Assembly (NCBI RefSeq): GCF_002095485.1
Contig: NZ_MLFS01000038.1
Coordinates: forward strand, 1-48,433
Source: Pantoea wallisii
Lineage (GTDB): Bacteria > Pseudomonadota > Gammaproteobacteria > Enterobacterales > Enterobacteriaceae
Length of the DNA: 48,433 nucleotides
Direction: 5' to 3'
Made by a program: the position numbers and the translations under genes. Each line of letters begins with the position of its first letter. Positions within the stretch are counted from its first letter, which is position 1. Under the pieces are notes generated by a model. The model was not told where the DNA came from, ran no database searches, and saw nothing but the letters and a program-made list of their open reading frames with translations. Shown here in pieces: positions 9,879-17,878 of this stretch.

Positions 9879-9936
9879 AAGGCTCTTCCGTCTTGGCAGG
9901 TGAAACTTCAGAGTCCATTGAGCCGGCGGTTATTTT

Positions 9937-9950
9937 TGAGACCGGTCTCA
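9937..9950. promoter_or_regulatory. LacI-family operator, copy 1
   Basis: A perfect 14-bp palindrome TGAGACCGGTCTCA (16 bp counting the flanking T/A). It lies in the spacer of a possible minus-strand promoter for the ABC operon (TTGAAA at 9961-9956, 18 bases, AAAAAT at 9937-9932), so binding would block that promoter. Confidence 0.85.
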
Positions 9951-9963
9951 ATGCGTTTCAAAA

Positions 9964-9977
9964 TGAGACCGGTGTCT
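9964..9977. promoter_or_regulatory. LacI-family operator, imperfect copy 2
   Basis: TGAGACCGGTGTCT: an intact left half-site and a right half with two changes from the perfect palindrome. It lies between the two perfect copies, starting 27 bases after copy 1 and 18 before copy 3, and may assist cooperative binding. Confidence 0.7.
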
Positions 9978-9978
9978 G

Positions 9979-10007
9979 TTGTGAGACCGGTCTCAAATGG
10001 ATATACT
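9979..10007 (+). promoter_or_regulatory. Promoter of the LacI-type regulator with operator copy 3 in its spacer
   Basis: A -35 TTGTGA at 9979-9984 and a -10 TATACT at 10002-10007 are separated by 17 bases. The perfect operator TGAGACCGGTCTCA at 9982-9995 overlaps the -35 and spacer, which implies autoregulation. Confidence 0.75.
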
Positions 10008-10072
10008 GATATTAAGCACACGCTGGAAGCAGCGTCAATTCTGTCGTTATCAACTTGTGATTCGAAATAATT

Positions 10073-11167
10073 ATGACAACAAAAAACCAGCCTTCACGGG
10101 GTCCAACCGTTGCCGATGTCGCGCGTCTCGCCGGCGTTTCGAAAGCGCAGGCGGCGAGGGCGCTGGGCGGATACGGCTCTGTGAGTGAAGAGGTCATGAG
10201 CCGGGTGAGCCAGGCGGCAGAGACATTAGGATACCGGCCGAACGAGCTGGCACGCAGCATGAATACCGGGCGATCTAACACGCTGGGCGTGATTGTCGGG
10301 GATATTGAAAACCCCCATTTTGGTCTCGCACTGCGCGGCATGGCCGATGTTGCCCGGCAGGCAGGTTTTCATCTGCTCCTGAGTAACAGCGATGAAACCC
10401 TGGATGAAGAGCGCGAAGCCGTACGCGTGATGCTGGATAAACGCGTCGATGGAATCATCGTGGCGCCATGCAGTTCGCTGGCTGATGATAATGAGCATCT
10501 CCGGCAGGTGCTGGCGGAAGGCCGCGCGTTAATGACTTTTGACCGGGCAGTCGCCGGGCTGGAAGTGGAAACCATCCAGGCGAACTTTTTGAACGTGGCC
10601 AAAGAGGCAACGCAGTTACTGCTGGCAGCCGGCCATCAACGCATCGCTTATCTTTCGAGTATGCGTATCGCCGCACCTTACTCTCACACGATGACGCTGG
10701 GGCCAACACCCGTTGCACAGCGTGTACAAGGGATGAAGGACGCGTATCAGGAGGCGGGAAAAGCGCTTGATCCGGCAATGGTGCGTCTCAATGCCACCGG
10801 TGACGACCTGGTCGAACAGATTTTAAGTGAGTTGCTGGCCAATGCCGAGCCGCCCAGCGCCTTGATCGCCTCTGACAACCTTATCGCGATGGGCATATTG
10901 CGCGGTCTGGCAAAGCGTGGGTTGCGCGTGCCGGAAGATATCTCGTTTGTGATGTACGATGATTTTCCCTGGACAGAACTGATGACGCCGCCGTTAACCG
11001 TAGTGGCCCAGCCGGTTTATGAAATGGGCAGAGAAGCCGCACGCCGATTAATCTGCCACATCCGCCAGCAGCCCGCCGGCGCACTCCCCGAATTTGAAGG
11101 CTGGATGGTCGTGCGTGGCTCGGTGGGCAGGGTGAAAGCGACGTCATCAAAAGGAGAGCGTGATTAA
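10073..11167 (+). CDS. LacI-family transcriptional regulator
   Basis: A 364-residue repressor. The DNA-binding headpiece (about residues 11-60) has TVADVARLAGVSKAQAARAL and YRPNELARSM, the helix-turn-helix and hinge helix of LacI/PurR proteins; a periplasmic-binding-like effector domain follows (NTLGVIVGDIENPHF onward). It is divergent from the five-gene ABC operon, with three CCGGT-centred operators in between, one inside its own promoter. It very probably represses that operon and itself and is induced by the imported compound or a metabolite. LacI proteins usually sense sugars or nucleosides, which is notable beside an amino-acid-type importer. Confidence 0.92.
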   Translation: MTTKNQPSRGPTVADVARLAGVSKAQAARALGGYGSVSEEVMSRVSQAAETLGYRPNELARSMNTGRSNTLGVIVGDIENPHFGLALRGMADVARQAGFHLLLSNSDETLDEEREAVRVMLDKRVDGIIVAPCSSLADDNEHLRQVLAEGRALMTFDRAVAGLEVETIQANFLNVAKEATQLLLAAGHQRIAYLSSMRIAAPYSHTMTLGPTPVAQRVQGMKDAYQEAGKALDPAMVRLNATGDDLVEQILSELLANAEPPSALIASDNLIAMGILRGLAKRGLRVPEDISFVMYDDFPWTELMTPPLTVVAQPVYEMGREAARRLICHIRQQPAGALPEFEGWMVVRGSVGRVKATSSKGERD

Positions 11168-11186
11168 GGCTGAAGCCTACGGGATG

Positions 11187-12799
11187 TTATTGCGAAGAGA
11201 GTTCCCACCCACTCTTTCCCGCAACCAGCCAATGCGTCAGCTCAATCTGACTGAGGAATACCTCATCGTGTGACACTACCATCAAGGTTCCCGGATACTG
11301 TTTGATAAAGGACTCCAGCGTATGCAGGGACGGAAGATCCAGATGATTATTTGGTTCATCAAGCAGTAAAAAACCGGCGGGGGAGTCGGTATATATTACC
11401 ATCGCCAGCGCAGCTTTAAGCTGCTCACCGCCGCTGAGTTTGTCACAGGGCAGGGAGACGCGAGCGGCATCCAGTCCAAGTTGGGCAAGTTGCATACGCA
11501 GTTGGGGTTCTCCCGCCTGAGTGTTCACCGCCAGAAGTTGCTCAAGCGCCGTTTTTTGCCGGTCAAGGATGGTGAGCTGCTGGTCAAGGTATGCTGTTTC
11601 ACCCCGGAGCTCACGGTGGCCAGACGTTAAGGGCAACAGCCCTGCTAGCACTTTTAGCAACGTCGATTTACCACAACCGTTTGCGCCTTTAACACCGATC
11701 CGTTGCCCTCCGTTGATGGTCAGCGTTATCTGGCGTAAGGGCGCCGGGACAAAGGGTAAAACGGCGTCGGTAAGTCTGGCAACATTCTGCGGTAATACCC
11801 CGGATAAAGAGGTTGAGTGCATGACGATAGATGCTGATGTCTCAACTTGCTTTGTGGCTTGCTGTACCCTCTGACTGAGCGCCTCCTGCACCTGGGATTG
11901 CAGTTTTACCCGCTTTCCTGCCGAAGCTTCACTGCGGCCTTTTTGACGGCCCAACAGTATTTTCGCCTGATTAGCCTCTTTGCCCTGACGAGTGCCCCGC
12001 GCACGGCGTTTGTCGAGCTGTTCACGCTGCTCACGCAAGCTCTTCTCCTCATGTTTGCGCTCAATTTTAAGGCGCTCGAGGTTATGTAAAGCGGTGGCTG
12101 TCTCCTGCGCTTTCATATGCTGATAAAAATCATAGTTGCCGCCATAGCTGCGTAAACCAAGTGATGATAATTCGACAATCCGTGCCATCTGCTGCAATAA
12201 CGCCCGATCGTGACTGATTACCAGCAGGCCACGAGACCATTGTTGCAGCTGCTGCATCAACGCTGATCGGCTGGCTGCGTCCAGGTGGTTGGTCGGTTCA
12301 TCCAGAATAAGAAAATCTGCCTCTGACAGCATCGCCCCAGTCAGTGCCACCCGCATCGCTTCTCCGCCGCTGAGTCGGTTGACCGCGGATTCAGGGGTAA
12401 GGTAGCCCAGTCCCGCTGACGCTAACCGGGTTTGCAAACGCTGACGAAGATCCCAATCGTCACCCACAAGGTCAAAATCAGCCGGGTCGGCGCTTCCTGC
12501 TTCAATGCGTTTTAGCGCGGCCAACTGGGTGTCAACGCCTGCCAGCACGGCAACGTTAGCGGCGTGGTATGGCGACAGATGCTGCGCCAGATACCTGACG
12601 CGGCCTGAGCAACGACGCTGGCCGGAAGTTGGCATAACCTGACCTGCCAGAATTTTAGCCAGCAGCTCTTACCCACGCCATTTCTACCCACTAAGCCAGT
12701 ATGCCGGTGATCAAATTGTTCACAGAGTTCTGATAAAAGCGGCTTGCCGTCAGGCAATACAAAAGAGACGCGTTCCAGCGTAAGAATAGAGTTCGTCAT
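11187..12799 (-). pseudogene. ABC-F family ATPase (ribosome-associated type), single frameshift
   Basis: A two-cassette soluble ABC protein with no membrane segments. Cassette 1 has GRNGVGKS, LSGGEAMRVAL and FLILDEPTNHLD. A charged coiled-coil linker (EKSLREQREQLDKRRARG) and cassette 2 (GANGCGKST, LSGGEQLKAAL, LLLDEPNNHLD) follow. ABC-F proteins act on the ribosome, some giving antibiotic resistance, others aiding translation. The reading frame breaks at about 12665, just after the first Walker A; adding one C gives GKSLLAKILAGQ and a 537-residue protein. The start at 12799 has CAGGA seven bases upstream and follows a structured leader. I cannot place it in a named subfamily. Confidence 0.82.
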
Positions 12800-12812
12800 G
12801 CGGTAATCCTGA

Positions 12813-12882
12813 AATTAATGCACCAAAACACCTTCCGGAAGAAGCTGTATGAAGGCCGTCAACGGTGACGGGGGCATTAATT
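12813..12882 (-). promoter_or_regulatory. Attenuator-like inverted repeat in the ABC-F leader
   Basis: Perfect 9-bp arms AATTAATGC (12813-12821) and GCATTAATT (12874-12882) frame the 20-codon leader ORF exactly. The 3' arm of the transcript lies just ahead of the CAGGA ribosome-binding site of the ABC-F gene. Confidence 0.45.
12815..12877 (-). CDS. Putative leader peptide (20 aa) ahead of the ABC-F gene
   Basis: ATG (12877-12875) to TAA (12817-12815) encodes a 20-residue peptide, MPPSPLTAFIQLLPEGVLVH. Its start lies in one arm and its stop in the other arm of the inverted repeat AATTAATGC / GCATTAATT. It ends 15 bases before the ABC-F ATG. A still smaller ORF, ATG CGC AAT TAA (12888-12877), overlaps its start as TAATG and has AGAGG ten bases upstream. 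The arrangement resembles translational attenuators of antibiotic-resistance genes, where a stalled ribosome changes leader folding. Translation is unproven. Confidence 0.4.
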   Translation of the reverse strand: MPPSPLTAFIQLLPEGVLVH

Positions 12883-12925
12883 GCGCATTGGACGAATACC
12901 TCTGATGAGAAGTGAAAACGGGCTA

Positions 12926-12955
12926 ACTATAAAATTTCAGGGATACAGCTGTCAA
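12926..12955 (-). promoter_or_regulatory. Sigma-70 promoter for the ABC-F gene
   Basis: A consensus -35 TTGACA (12955-12950), an 18-base spacer and a -10 TATAGT (12931-12926). A transcript starting near 12919 would carry about 120 leader bases, including the two tiny ORFs and the inverted repeat. Confidence 0.7.
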
Positions 12956-13484
12956 ATTTGATCCGGTTTTATGGCTTTAACGAGAACAATATCGATCACA
13001 AGGGCGATGAAGAACCTGGATTCAGTCATGATGAATAGTGGCCCAAAAATATTTAGAGATACATCAATCACATAGATTAAAAAAAACACCACTCAGTCAA
13101 TGATCTCATAGAAATTTTGCCGTAGGGCAAATGGCCAAAATGAATCCTGACATAACGTAATGCCACTCCATATTAATCTTCGGCGCGCATGTGAAAAATA
13201 TCACATTTATGCCAGGATAATTTCTTTCATAAAGTTGACGGAGCAGCATCGGAGGAAGGGGATTTAAAGGCAGAGGCCGGTGTCACAGGCACAGACGAAC
13301 TGACAAAATATTCGATTTAACATAATCATGATTATGCGCACTCAATAATCGTGCCGGAAAATCTGTGATTTCCTGGCTGATATGAAATCGCCCGCAGATC
13401 ATCGCACATCACGCGGACGTAGATCTCAGCAAATTCGGCCGGATTCAGCGTAAAGAACCCGGCGTCTGTGCTCTCTTACTTTGC
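12956..13484. other. Long intergenic region, no confident gene
   Basis: About 530 bases, more AT-rich than its surroundings. On the minus strand an open stretch from about 13470 to a TAA at 13334-13336 reads FFTLNPAEFAEIYVRVMCDDL and onward for about 45 codons, but it has no convincing start codon or ribosome-binding site. It may be chance or the remnant of a decayed gene next to the orphan 102-residue protein. I see no RNA gene or repeat. Confidence 0.4.
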
Positions 13485-13793
13485 TCAGTCATTACTCTGT
13501 TGTTGGCTCTGCTGCCAGTGCGCTTCGCAGCGCTCTTTCACTTCAGCCGGAAGATCGCGCAGCTCCGGCAGGACGTCGCCGGAGCCATAATCCATGGTCG
13601 AGGTCGCGGCTTTTTGCTCATCCCGGGCAGCAAACTCCAGCGTCTCATCAAGTTTGCGCCACTCGCCATCGCTGTGACGATAAATCAGCGCATAGCCAGG
13701 CGACTTCTCATCATCACCGTAAATTTCGTACTTTTGCGCGGACGCACTCTCCGCGCCAAACTCCAGCGTATCAATGAGTATTGGATCAGCCAT
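13485..13793 (-). CDS. Hypothetical acidic 102-aa protein
   Basis: I do not recognise the family. The protein is soluble and acidic, with no signal peptide or helix. It starts MADPILIDTLEF, has a YALIYRHSDGEWRKLDETLEF segment suggestive of a small beta-rich domain, and ends in a Gln/Ser-rich tail. A strong GGAGAAGGT ribosome-binding site lies just ahead of the ATG at 13793. It is a single-gene unit with long gaps on both sides. Confidence 0.65.
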   Translation of the reverse strand: MADPILIDTLEFGAESASAQKYEIYGDDEKSPGYALIYRHSDGEWRKLDETLEFAARDEQKAATSTMDYGSGDVLPELRDLPAEVKERCEAHWQQSQQQSND

Positions 13794-14065
13794 TACCTTC
13801 TCCTCTTTACTTTTGAACCTGAGGTTTAAGGTTAGCCTAAAGCTCAGAGATGACTATCTGCGCCTGAGTTATAGCCCGAGTGACTTCTCCCGTGGCCGCC
13901 GAACGACAGCCATGACAGCATACAACCCCCGACAACCGTTCAAAAATGTACATGGAAAGAAAGGAAATGACAGTTTCCAAACAGAGTTGTAAGCGCCATC
14001 ATCACATTATCCGTGAACAGTGCTGCAGCCTGATCTGAAACTGGAAAAAAGAGAGCAGAGGAAAT

Positions 14066-14368
14066 ATGCATCAAATGATTGTCGTATGTACGGGCGATGA
14101 AAACACGCGTTTCGATCGTGAATATTATGCCAATATCCATCTGCCGCTCGCCCTTGAGTGCTGGAAATCTTATGGTCTGGTTTCGGCAGAGGCGTTTTAT
14201 CCCGTAGCCCAGCTTAGTGGCTGGCTGTCGATAGGCGTCTATACGTTTAACACCTTGCAGGATATTACCCTTGCTCTGGAATCAAATGAGACAGCCCGGG
14301 TAATGGCGGATGTGCCCTTTTTCACAGATGCAACCACCGTTATCAGAAGCCATTTTGTCCCATTTTAA
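14066..14368 (+). CDS. EthD-domain protein
   Basis: A 100-residue protein with FDREYYANIHLPLA near residue 20, the D..YY...H.PL signature of EthD-type ferredoxin-like dimers, and a C-terminal F.D...V....F.PF strand. Relatives include EthD of the ETBE-degradation cluster and small enzymes that act on polyketide or aromatic intermediates; most have no known reaction. GAGGAAAT precedes the ATG. The next gene downstream, 140 bases on, is a DHA2 drug exporter on the same strand, but the gap makes a common transcript uncertain. Confidence 0.75.
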   Translation: MHQMIVVCTGDENTRFDREYYANIHLPLALECWKSYGLVSAEAFYPVAQLSGWLSIGVYTFNTLQDITLALESNETARVMADVPFFTDATTVIRSHFVPF

Positions 14369-14520
14369 AAACATGCCGTAATAAGGCATTAGTCTGTTTT
14401 TATCGGGCTGCTTTAAGCATTCCTGGGCCAGATATCCCTGTATTTAACAACGTTTAAAAAGCCACTTCAATAAGTTGAAACATTTACCTCCGGGGAAATT
14501 AATTATATATGGAGCAATCT

Positions 14521-15969
14521 ATGATTTTATATAATGTGACGCAACCCGAGCCGCGCCGTTGGGTAATGTTCTCTATCTTACTGGTTGGAACATTCCTGCC
14601 ACCGCTGGACTTCTTTATTGTTAATGTGGCTCTGCCCTCCATTCAGGGAGAGCTGGGCGCATCCTCTTCCGCTGAACAGTTGGTTATATCGTCCTATGCC
14701 GCCGTCTATGCGGTGATGTTAATGACGGGTGGGCGCCTGGGCGATCTTTATGGGCGTGGGAAGATGTTTTTCCTGGGATTAATGGGTTTTGCCGCAGCAT
14801 CGCTTTTGTGCGGATTAGCCTCTTCACCCGGGATGCTCATTGCTGGCCGAATTATGCAGGGCGCGACAGCTGCCATCATGGCGCCTCAGGCGCTGGCTTC
14901 AGTGCAGGTGCTGTTTCCTGAAAAAGAGAAACCGCTGGCGTTAAGTCTCTATGGAGCCGTGTTTGGACTGGCTTCCGTTATCGGTCAGGCATTGGGCGGT
15001 GTTCTGATCTCGCTGGATCTGTTTAATCTGGGCTGGAGAGTTATTTTCCTGGTCAATCTGCCTGTTGCCCTGCTGGTTGTGCTTTTTGGCATGCGCTTTT
15101 TGAAAGAGACGCGGGTCAAAAATGCCCGAAAACTGGACCCGGGTGGAATGTTTTTCGCAACAGCAACGCTCTGTGCACTGATTGTTCCTCTGGTTGAAGG
15201 TCGTGAGGCAGGCTGGGCATGGTGGATAGGTTTACTCTTTTTGGCTGTGCCCGTACTGGCCACGCTGACCTGGCGTTATGAACGGCAGCTCAGTCAGAAA
15301 GGCGGCGCACCTTTACTCGACCCCGTGGTATTAGGCGCGCCGGGAATTGGTCTGGGACTGGTTATCGCCCTGCTGTTCTATTCACTGGCCGCCTTCTTCC
15401 TGCTCTTTACGGTGTATCTGCAAAAAGCCTTACATTTAGAGGCACTCTCGGCAGGTGTGATCTTTTTACCCTTTGGTGCCGGGTTTTTAATCGGTCCTCT
15501 GCTGACCCCTTATCTGAGAAAGTTTGCAGGAAATTATTTATGCGCCATTGGTATGGGATGCGAAGCCGCCGGATTACTCGCGCTGGTGTGGTTAATCAAC
15601 CAAACGCCCCTGCATGCGTTTCCTCCGGTGATGCCGCTCGGTACGTTACTTTTTATAACGGGTTTTGGTCAGGGTTTAGCCATGCCGACGCTTATGCGCA
15701 TGATAACAGGCCGCGTAGCGCCAGAGTTCTCCGGCATGATTGCTGGCGTGACAAGCTCGGCACTGCAAATCAGCACGGCGCTTGGCGTGGCGGTGTTCGG
15801 CACCATTTTTTACAATACATTAGGTAAAAGTGAGGCTGAAGCAGACATTATTCACGCCTTTGCCACCGCGACAATAGCGATCGCATGCTGCCTTGCCGCA
15901 GGATCGGTACTGAGTATCAGGCTTATCCGGCAACCTTTCGGTTTGGCCAGGGCCGCGAATAGGCAGTAA
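14521..15969 (+). CDS. MFS transporter, DHA2 (EmrB/QacA) family
   Basis: A 482-residue inner-membrane protein with about 14 helices. DFFIVNVALPSIQ in helix 1 is the DHA2 signature (motif D1), and GRLGDLYGRGKMF matches MFS motif A. The family exports drugs, dyes or metabolites by proton antiport. An ATG at 14509 is also in frame, but ATG 14521 has GGAG six bases ahead and is preferred. The substrate is unknown. It is preceded by the EthD gene and ends against a convergent metal-exporter gene across a perfect hairpin. Confidence 0.9.
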   Translation: MILYNVTQPEPRRWVMFSILLVGTFLPPLDFFIVNVALPSIQGELGASSSAEQLVISSYAAVYAVMLMTGGRLGDLYGRGKMFFLGLMGFAAASLLCGLASSPGMLIAGRIMQGATAAIMAPQALASVQVLFPEKEKPLALSLYGAVFGLASVIGQALGGVLISLDLFNLGWRVIFLVNLPVALLVVLFGMRFLKETRVKNARKLDPGGMFFATATLCALIVPLVEGREAGWAWWIGLLFLAVPVLATLTWRYERQLSQKGGAPLLDPVVLGAPGIGLGLVIALLFYSLAAFFLLFTVYLQKALHLEALSAGVIFLPFGAGFLIGPLLTPYLRKFAGNYLCAIGMGCEAAGLLALVWLINQTPLHAFPPVMPLGTLLFITGFGQGLAMPTLMRMITGRVAPEFSGMIAGVTSSALQISTALGVAVFGTIFYNTLGKSEAEADIIHAFATATIAIACCLAAGSVLSIRLIRQPFGLARAANRQ

Positions 15970-15980
15970 ATCAATCACTG

Positions 15981-16015
15981 CGGGCAGGGCTTCAATAACA
16001 TCGGAGCCCTGCCCG
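15981..16015. terminator. Hairpin between the convergent DHA2 and NicO genes
   Basis: Perfect 10-bp arms CGGGCAGGGC / GCCCTGCCCG with a 15-base loop and no T run. It may limit read-through in either direction. Confidence 0.5.
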
Positions 16016-16035
16016 GACCGGAGAGAGGGTGAATA

Positions 16036-16974
16036 TCAGCAACCAGCGGTAATAAAATCCCCGTTTGCGCTCACCGGAATGACGGTATTGAAGAGCACCA
16101 GCGCAAATACAATCAGCACAACGCCCCCGACTAACAGCGCAAGCTGTGCTGCAGAAGCAGCAGACTGACTAACCCTGCGGCTGTTGGCGGCGATCATCCA
16201 CTCCCGGGCATAGTGCACTAAAGACGCCAGAACGATGATCGACAGCGCAGTGCCCAGCGACATGGCCATCACGGCCGCAACGCCCCAGCTGAACATCCCG
16301 ATGGCATTGGAAAACACTAAAATCATCAGCGCGCCGCTGCATGGCCGAATACCGATGGTCAGCGTCAGCCAGATGGCATTACGCCAGCCGGTAGAGAGAG
16401 CATGTTCAGCGGGATAGTGGTGGTGCCCGCATCCGCACGCCGCTTGCCGCCCGCGTTTAAAAAGCCGTAATTTGATCCCCAGCGCACGGCAGATAAGCAC
16501 GACGCCGAAGGCGGCGATCAGCAGGGCATTCACTTTCTCGATCCAGTACCGGCTGCGGCTGAGATCGCCGGTTGAAAGATTAAACATGATTGCCAGTACC
16601 ACCACGAACACAACGGCGACTACGCCCTGCATCAGGCTGCCGGAGAGGGTAATCAGCCTGCTGGCTTGCAGTTTTTCACGGTGAGTCGCCAGGAAGGTGG
16701 TGATTACAAACTTACCGTGGCCCGGCCCTATGGCGTGCAGCAAGCCATAAATAAAGCTACCGACGATAAGCATCAGACCACCGCTCAGCTGCTGGCTGTT
16801 TTGCTGCAACAGATACAGCACCAGATAGCGGTGCAAGGTGATCTGGACGCTAAAACAGTACTGGACGAAATCCTGCCAATAGTAAATAAGCAGGCAGAGC
16901 ATGGCCATGATAGAGAGGCCAATTACGCCGGTTGCAATTTTATGCTCAGCTTTCCGGGACAACACGTTACTCAT
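16036..16974 (-). CDS. NicO-family nickel/cobalt (or zinc) transporter
   Basis: A 312-residue integral membrane protein with about seven helices. HAIGPGHGK (about residues 80-88) and IRPCSGALMILVF (about 208-220) are the two conserved motifs of the NicO/RcnA family. A cytoplasmic loop reading CGCGHHHYPAEH is a likely metal-binding patch. Members move Ni, Co or, in the ZevB-like branch, Zn. GGAG precedes the ATG at 16974. A 57-codon ORF lies just upstream on the same strand and may share its transcript. No RcnR-type regulator is next to it. Confidence 0.85.
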   Translation of the reverse strand: MSNVLSRKAEHKIATGVIGLSIMAMLCLLIYYWQDFVQYCFSVQITLHRYLVLYLLQQNSQQLSGGLMLIVGSFIYGLLHAIGPGHGKFVITTFLATHREKLQASRLITLSGSLMQGVVAVVFVVVLAIMFNLSTGDLSRSRYWIEKVNALLIAAFGVVLICRALGIKLRLFKRGRQAACGCGHHHYPAEHALSTGWRNAIWLTLTIGIRPCSGALMILVFSNAIGMFSWGVAAVMAMSLGTALSIIVLASLVHYAREWMIAANSRRVSQSAASAAQLALLVGGVVLIVFALVLFNTVIPVSANGDFITAGC

Positions 16975-17007
16975 AATGTCTCCTGCGTAATCAGCAGGTT
17001 GATGGAA

Positions 17008-17181
17008 TCATTGCTGCGCTTTCGGATTACGCAAGCGCAAGGTGGCAGGCAGAACCGTCTGCGCCAGTCGCGGCACATTCTGCCCTACAGTATCGATCAG
17101 AATCGAGAGTGAATCATAGCGGTAGCGGTCGTCAACGCTGGCCACGCGGATATCGCTGTCCCGTAAGCGATGGTGACTCAT
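17008..17181 (-). CDS. Possible small protein (57 aa) upstream of the NicO gene
   Basis: ATG 17181-17179 to TGA 17010-17008. An AGAAGGGGGG ribosome-binding site lies about 9 bases ahead. The product starts MSHHRLRDSDIRV, contains LSILIDTVGQNVPRLAQTVL and is basic at the end; there is no membrane segment. It stops 33 bases before the NicO ATG. NicO genes often follow a periplasmic DUF1007 partner (ZevA), but I see no DUF1007 features here. It may be a genuine small protein or the end of a lost gene. Confidence 0.4.
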   Translation of the reverse strand: MSHHRLRDSDIRVASVDDRYRYDSLSILIDTVGQNVPRLAQTVLPATLRLRNPKAQQ

Positions 17182-17878
17182 GCAGCACAGCCCCCCTTCT
17201 CATTCTCGCTTTTTATACAATATGAGTACGTTGAAATGCACCTGATTTACTAAAACCATTTGCGCCTGCTTCCCGATTATTGCGATCAAAAAACAGGGAG
17301 TTATAAAAAAAGCTTCTTACCGCGTTTTTTAGGCGATGAACATGTAAACGTCCGGGGCTGCACAACTATTGCCGAAATCTAAATCCGACTAATTTTTCGG
17401 CCTGATTTAAGAATAAAATGGAAATATCATCAATCTTGCTTTCTGCGTAAACTCTCTCTTATTTATCGTTAAAGTCAATCTCCATTTCACTGCCCCAATA
17501 CGTTATGCCAGTAGCGCACATCATTAAGGCAAAAATCAGCGTAAAAAAATCTATTCATTCTTGCTATGTCAACGAAAATTGTCAGCTCTGTGATGTTTGT
17601 CATGTGAAAGCAGAATCTTTATCTCGATTTTTTGATCGCCGCCACGCGGCCAAACTGTCATGCCACCGGGTGTCTGGCGTTTAAATTCTGCTTTGATATA
17701 ACGTCGTCATAAAAGAGAGGAGCCTCGTCACTCTAAACAGAGGTGACCTACGACAGCTTCATTTCGCTCATAGTATCACTATTTTATGTTCTGCTTCAGG
17801 CTGGCACTTATTTAACAGTCATTAACTGACCAAAAAAATGACCTGCAACGGCGTAATTTACAACCAGACGGAACAGCT
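17182..17878. other. Long AT-rich intergenic region between divergent units
   Basis: Nearly 700 bases without a supportable gene. It separates the NicO unit (minus) from the sugar-porter operon (plus) and holds a possible CRP site at 17589-17604. The length suggests regulatory sequence for the sugar operon; no regulator gene for that operon is next to it. I found no RNA gene or clear repeat. Confidence 0.5.
17589..17604 (+). promoter_or_regulatory. Candidate CRP-binding site upstream of the sugar-porter operon
   Basis: TGTGA-TGTTTG-TCATG: a perfect left half-site and three of five bases of the right half of TGTGA-N6-TCACA. It lies 275 bases before the start codon, so its use depends on an unmapped promoter. 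Confidence 0.35.

Noticed and set aside
9936..9996. The three TGAGACCGGTCTCA repeats as a CRISPR or transposon end
   Set aside because: Short, palindromic, unevenly spaced (27 and 18 bases) and located between divergent promoters, as expected of repressor operators.
13334..13470. A gene in the open stretch downstream of the 102-aa protein
   Set aside because: No start codon with a ribosome-binding site and no recognised family, so it is noted only as a possible remnant.
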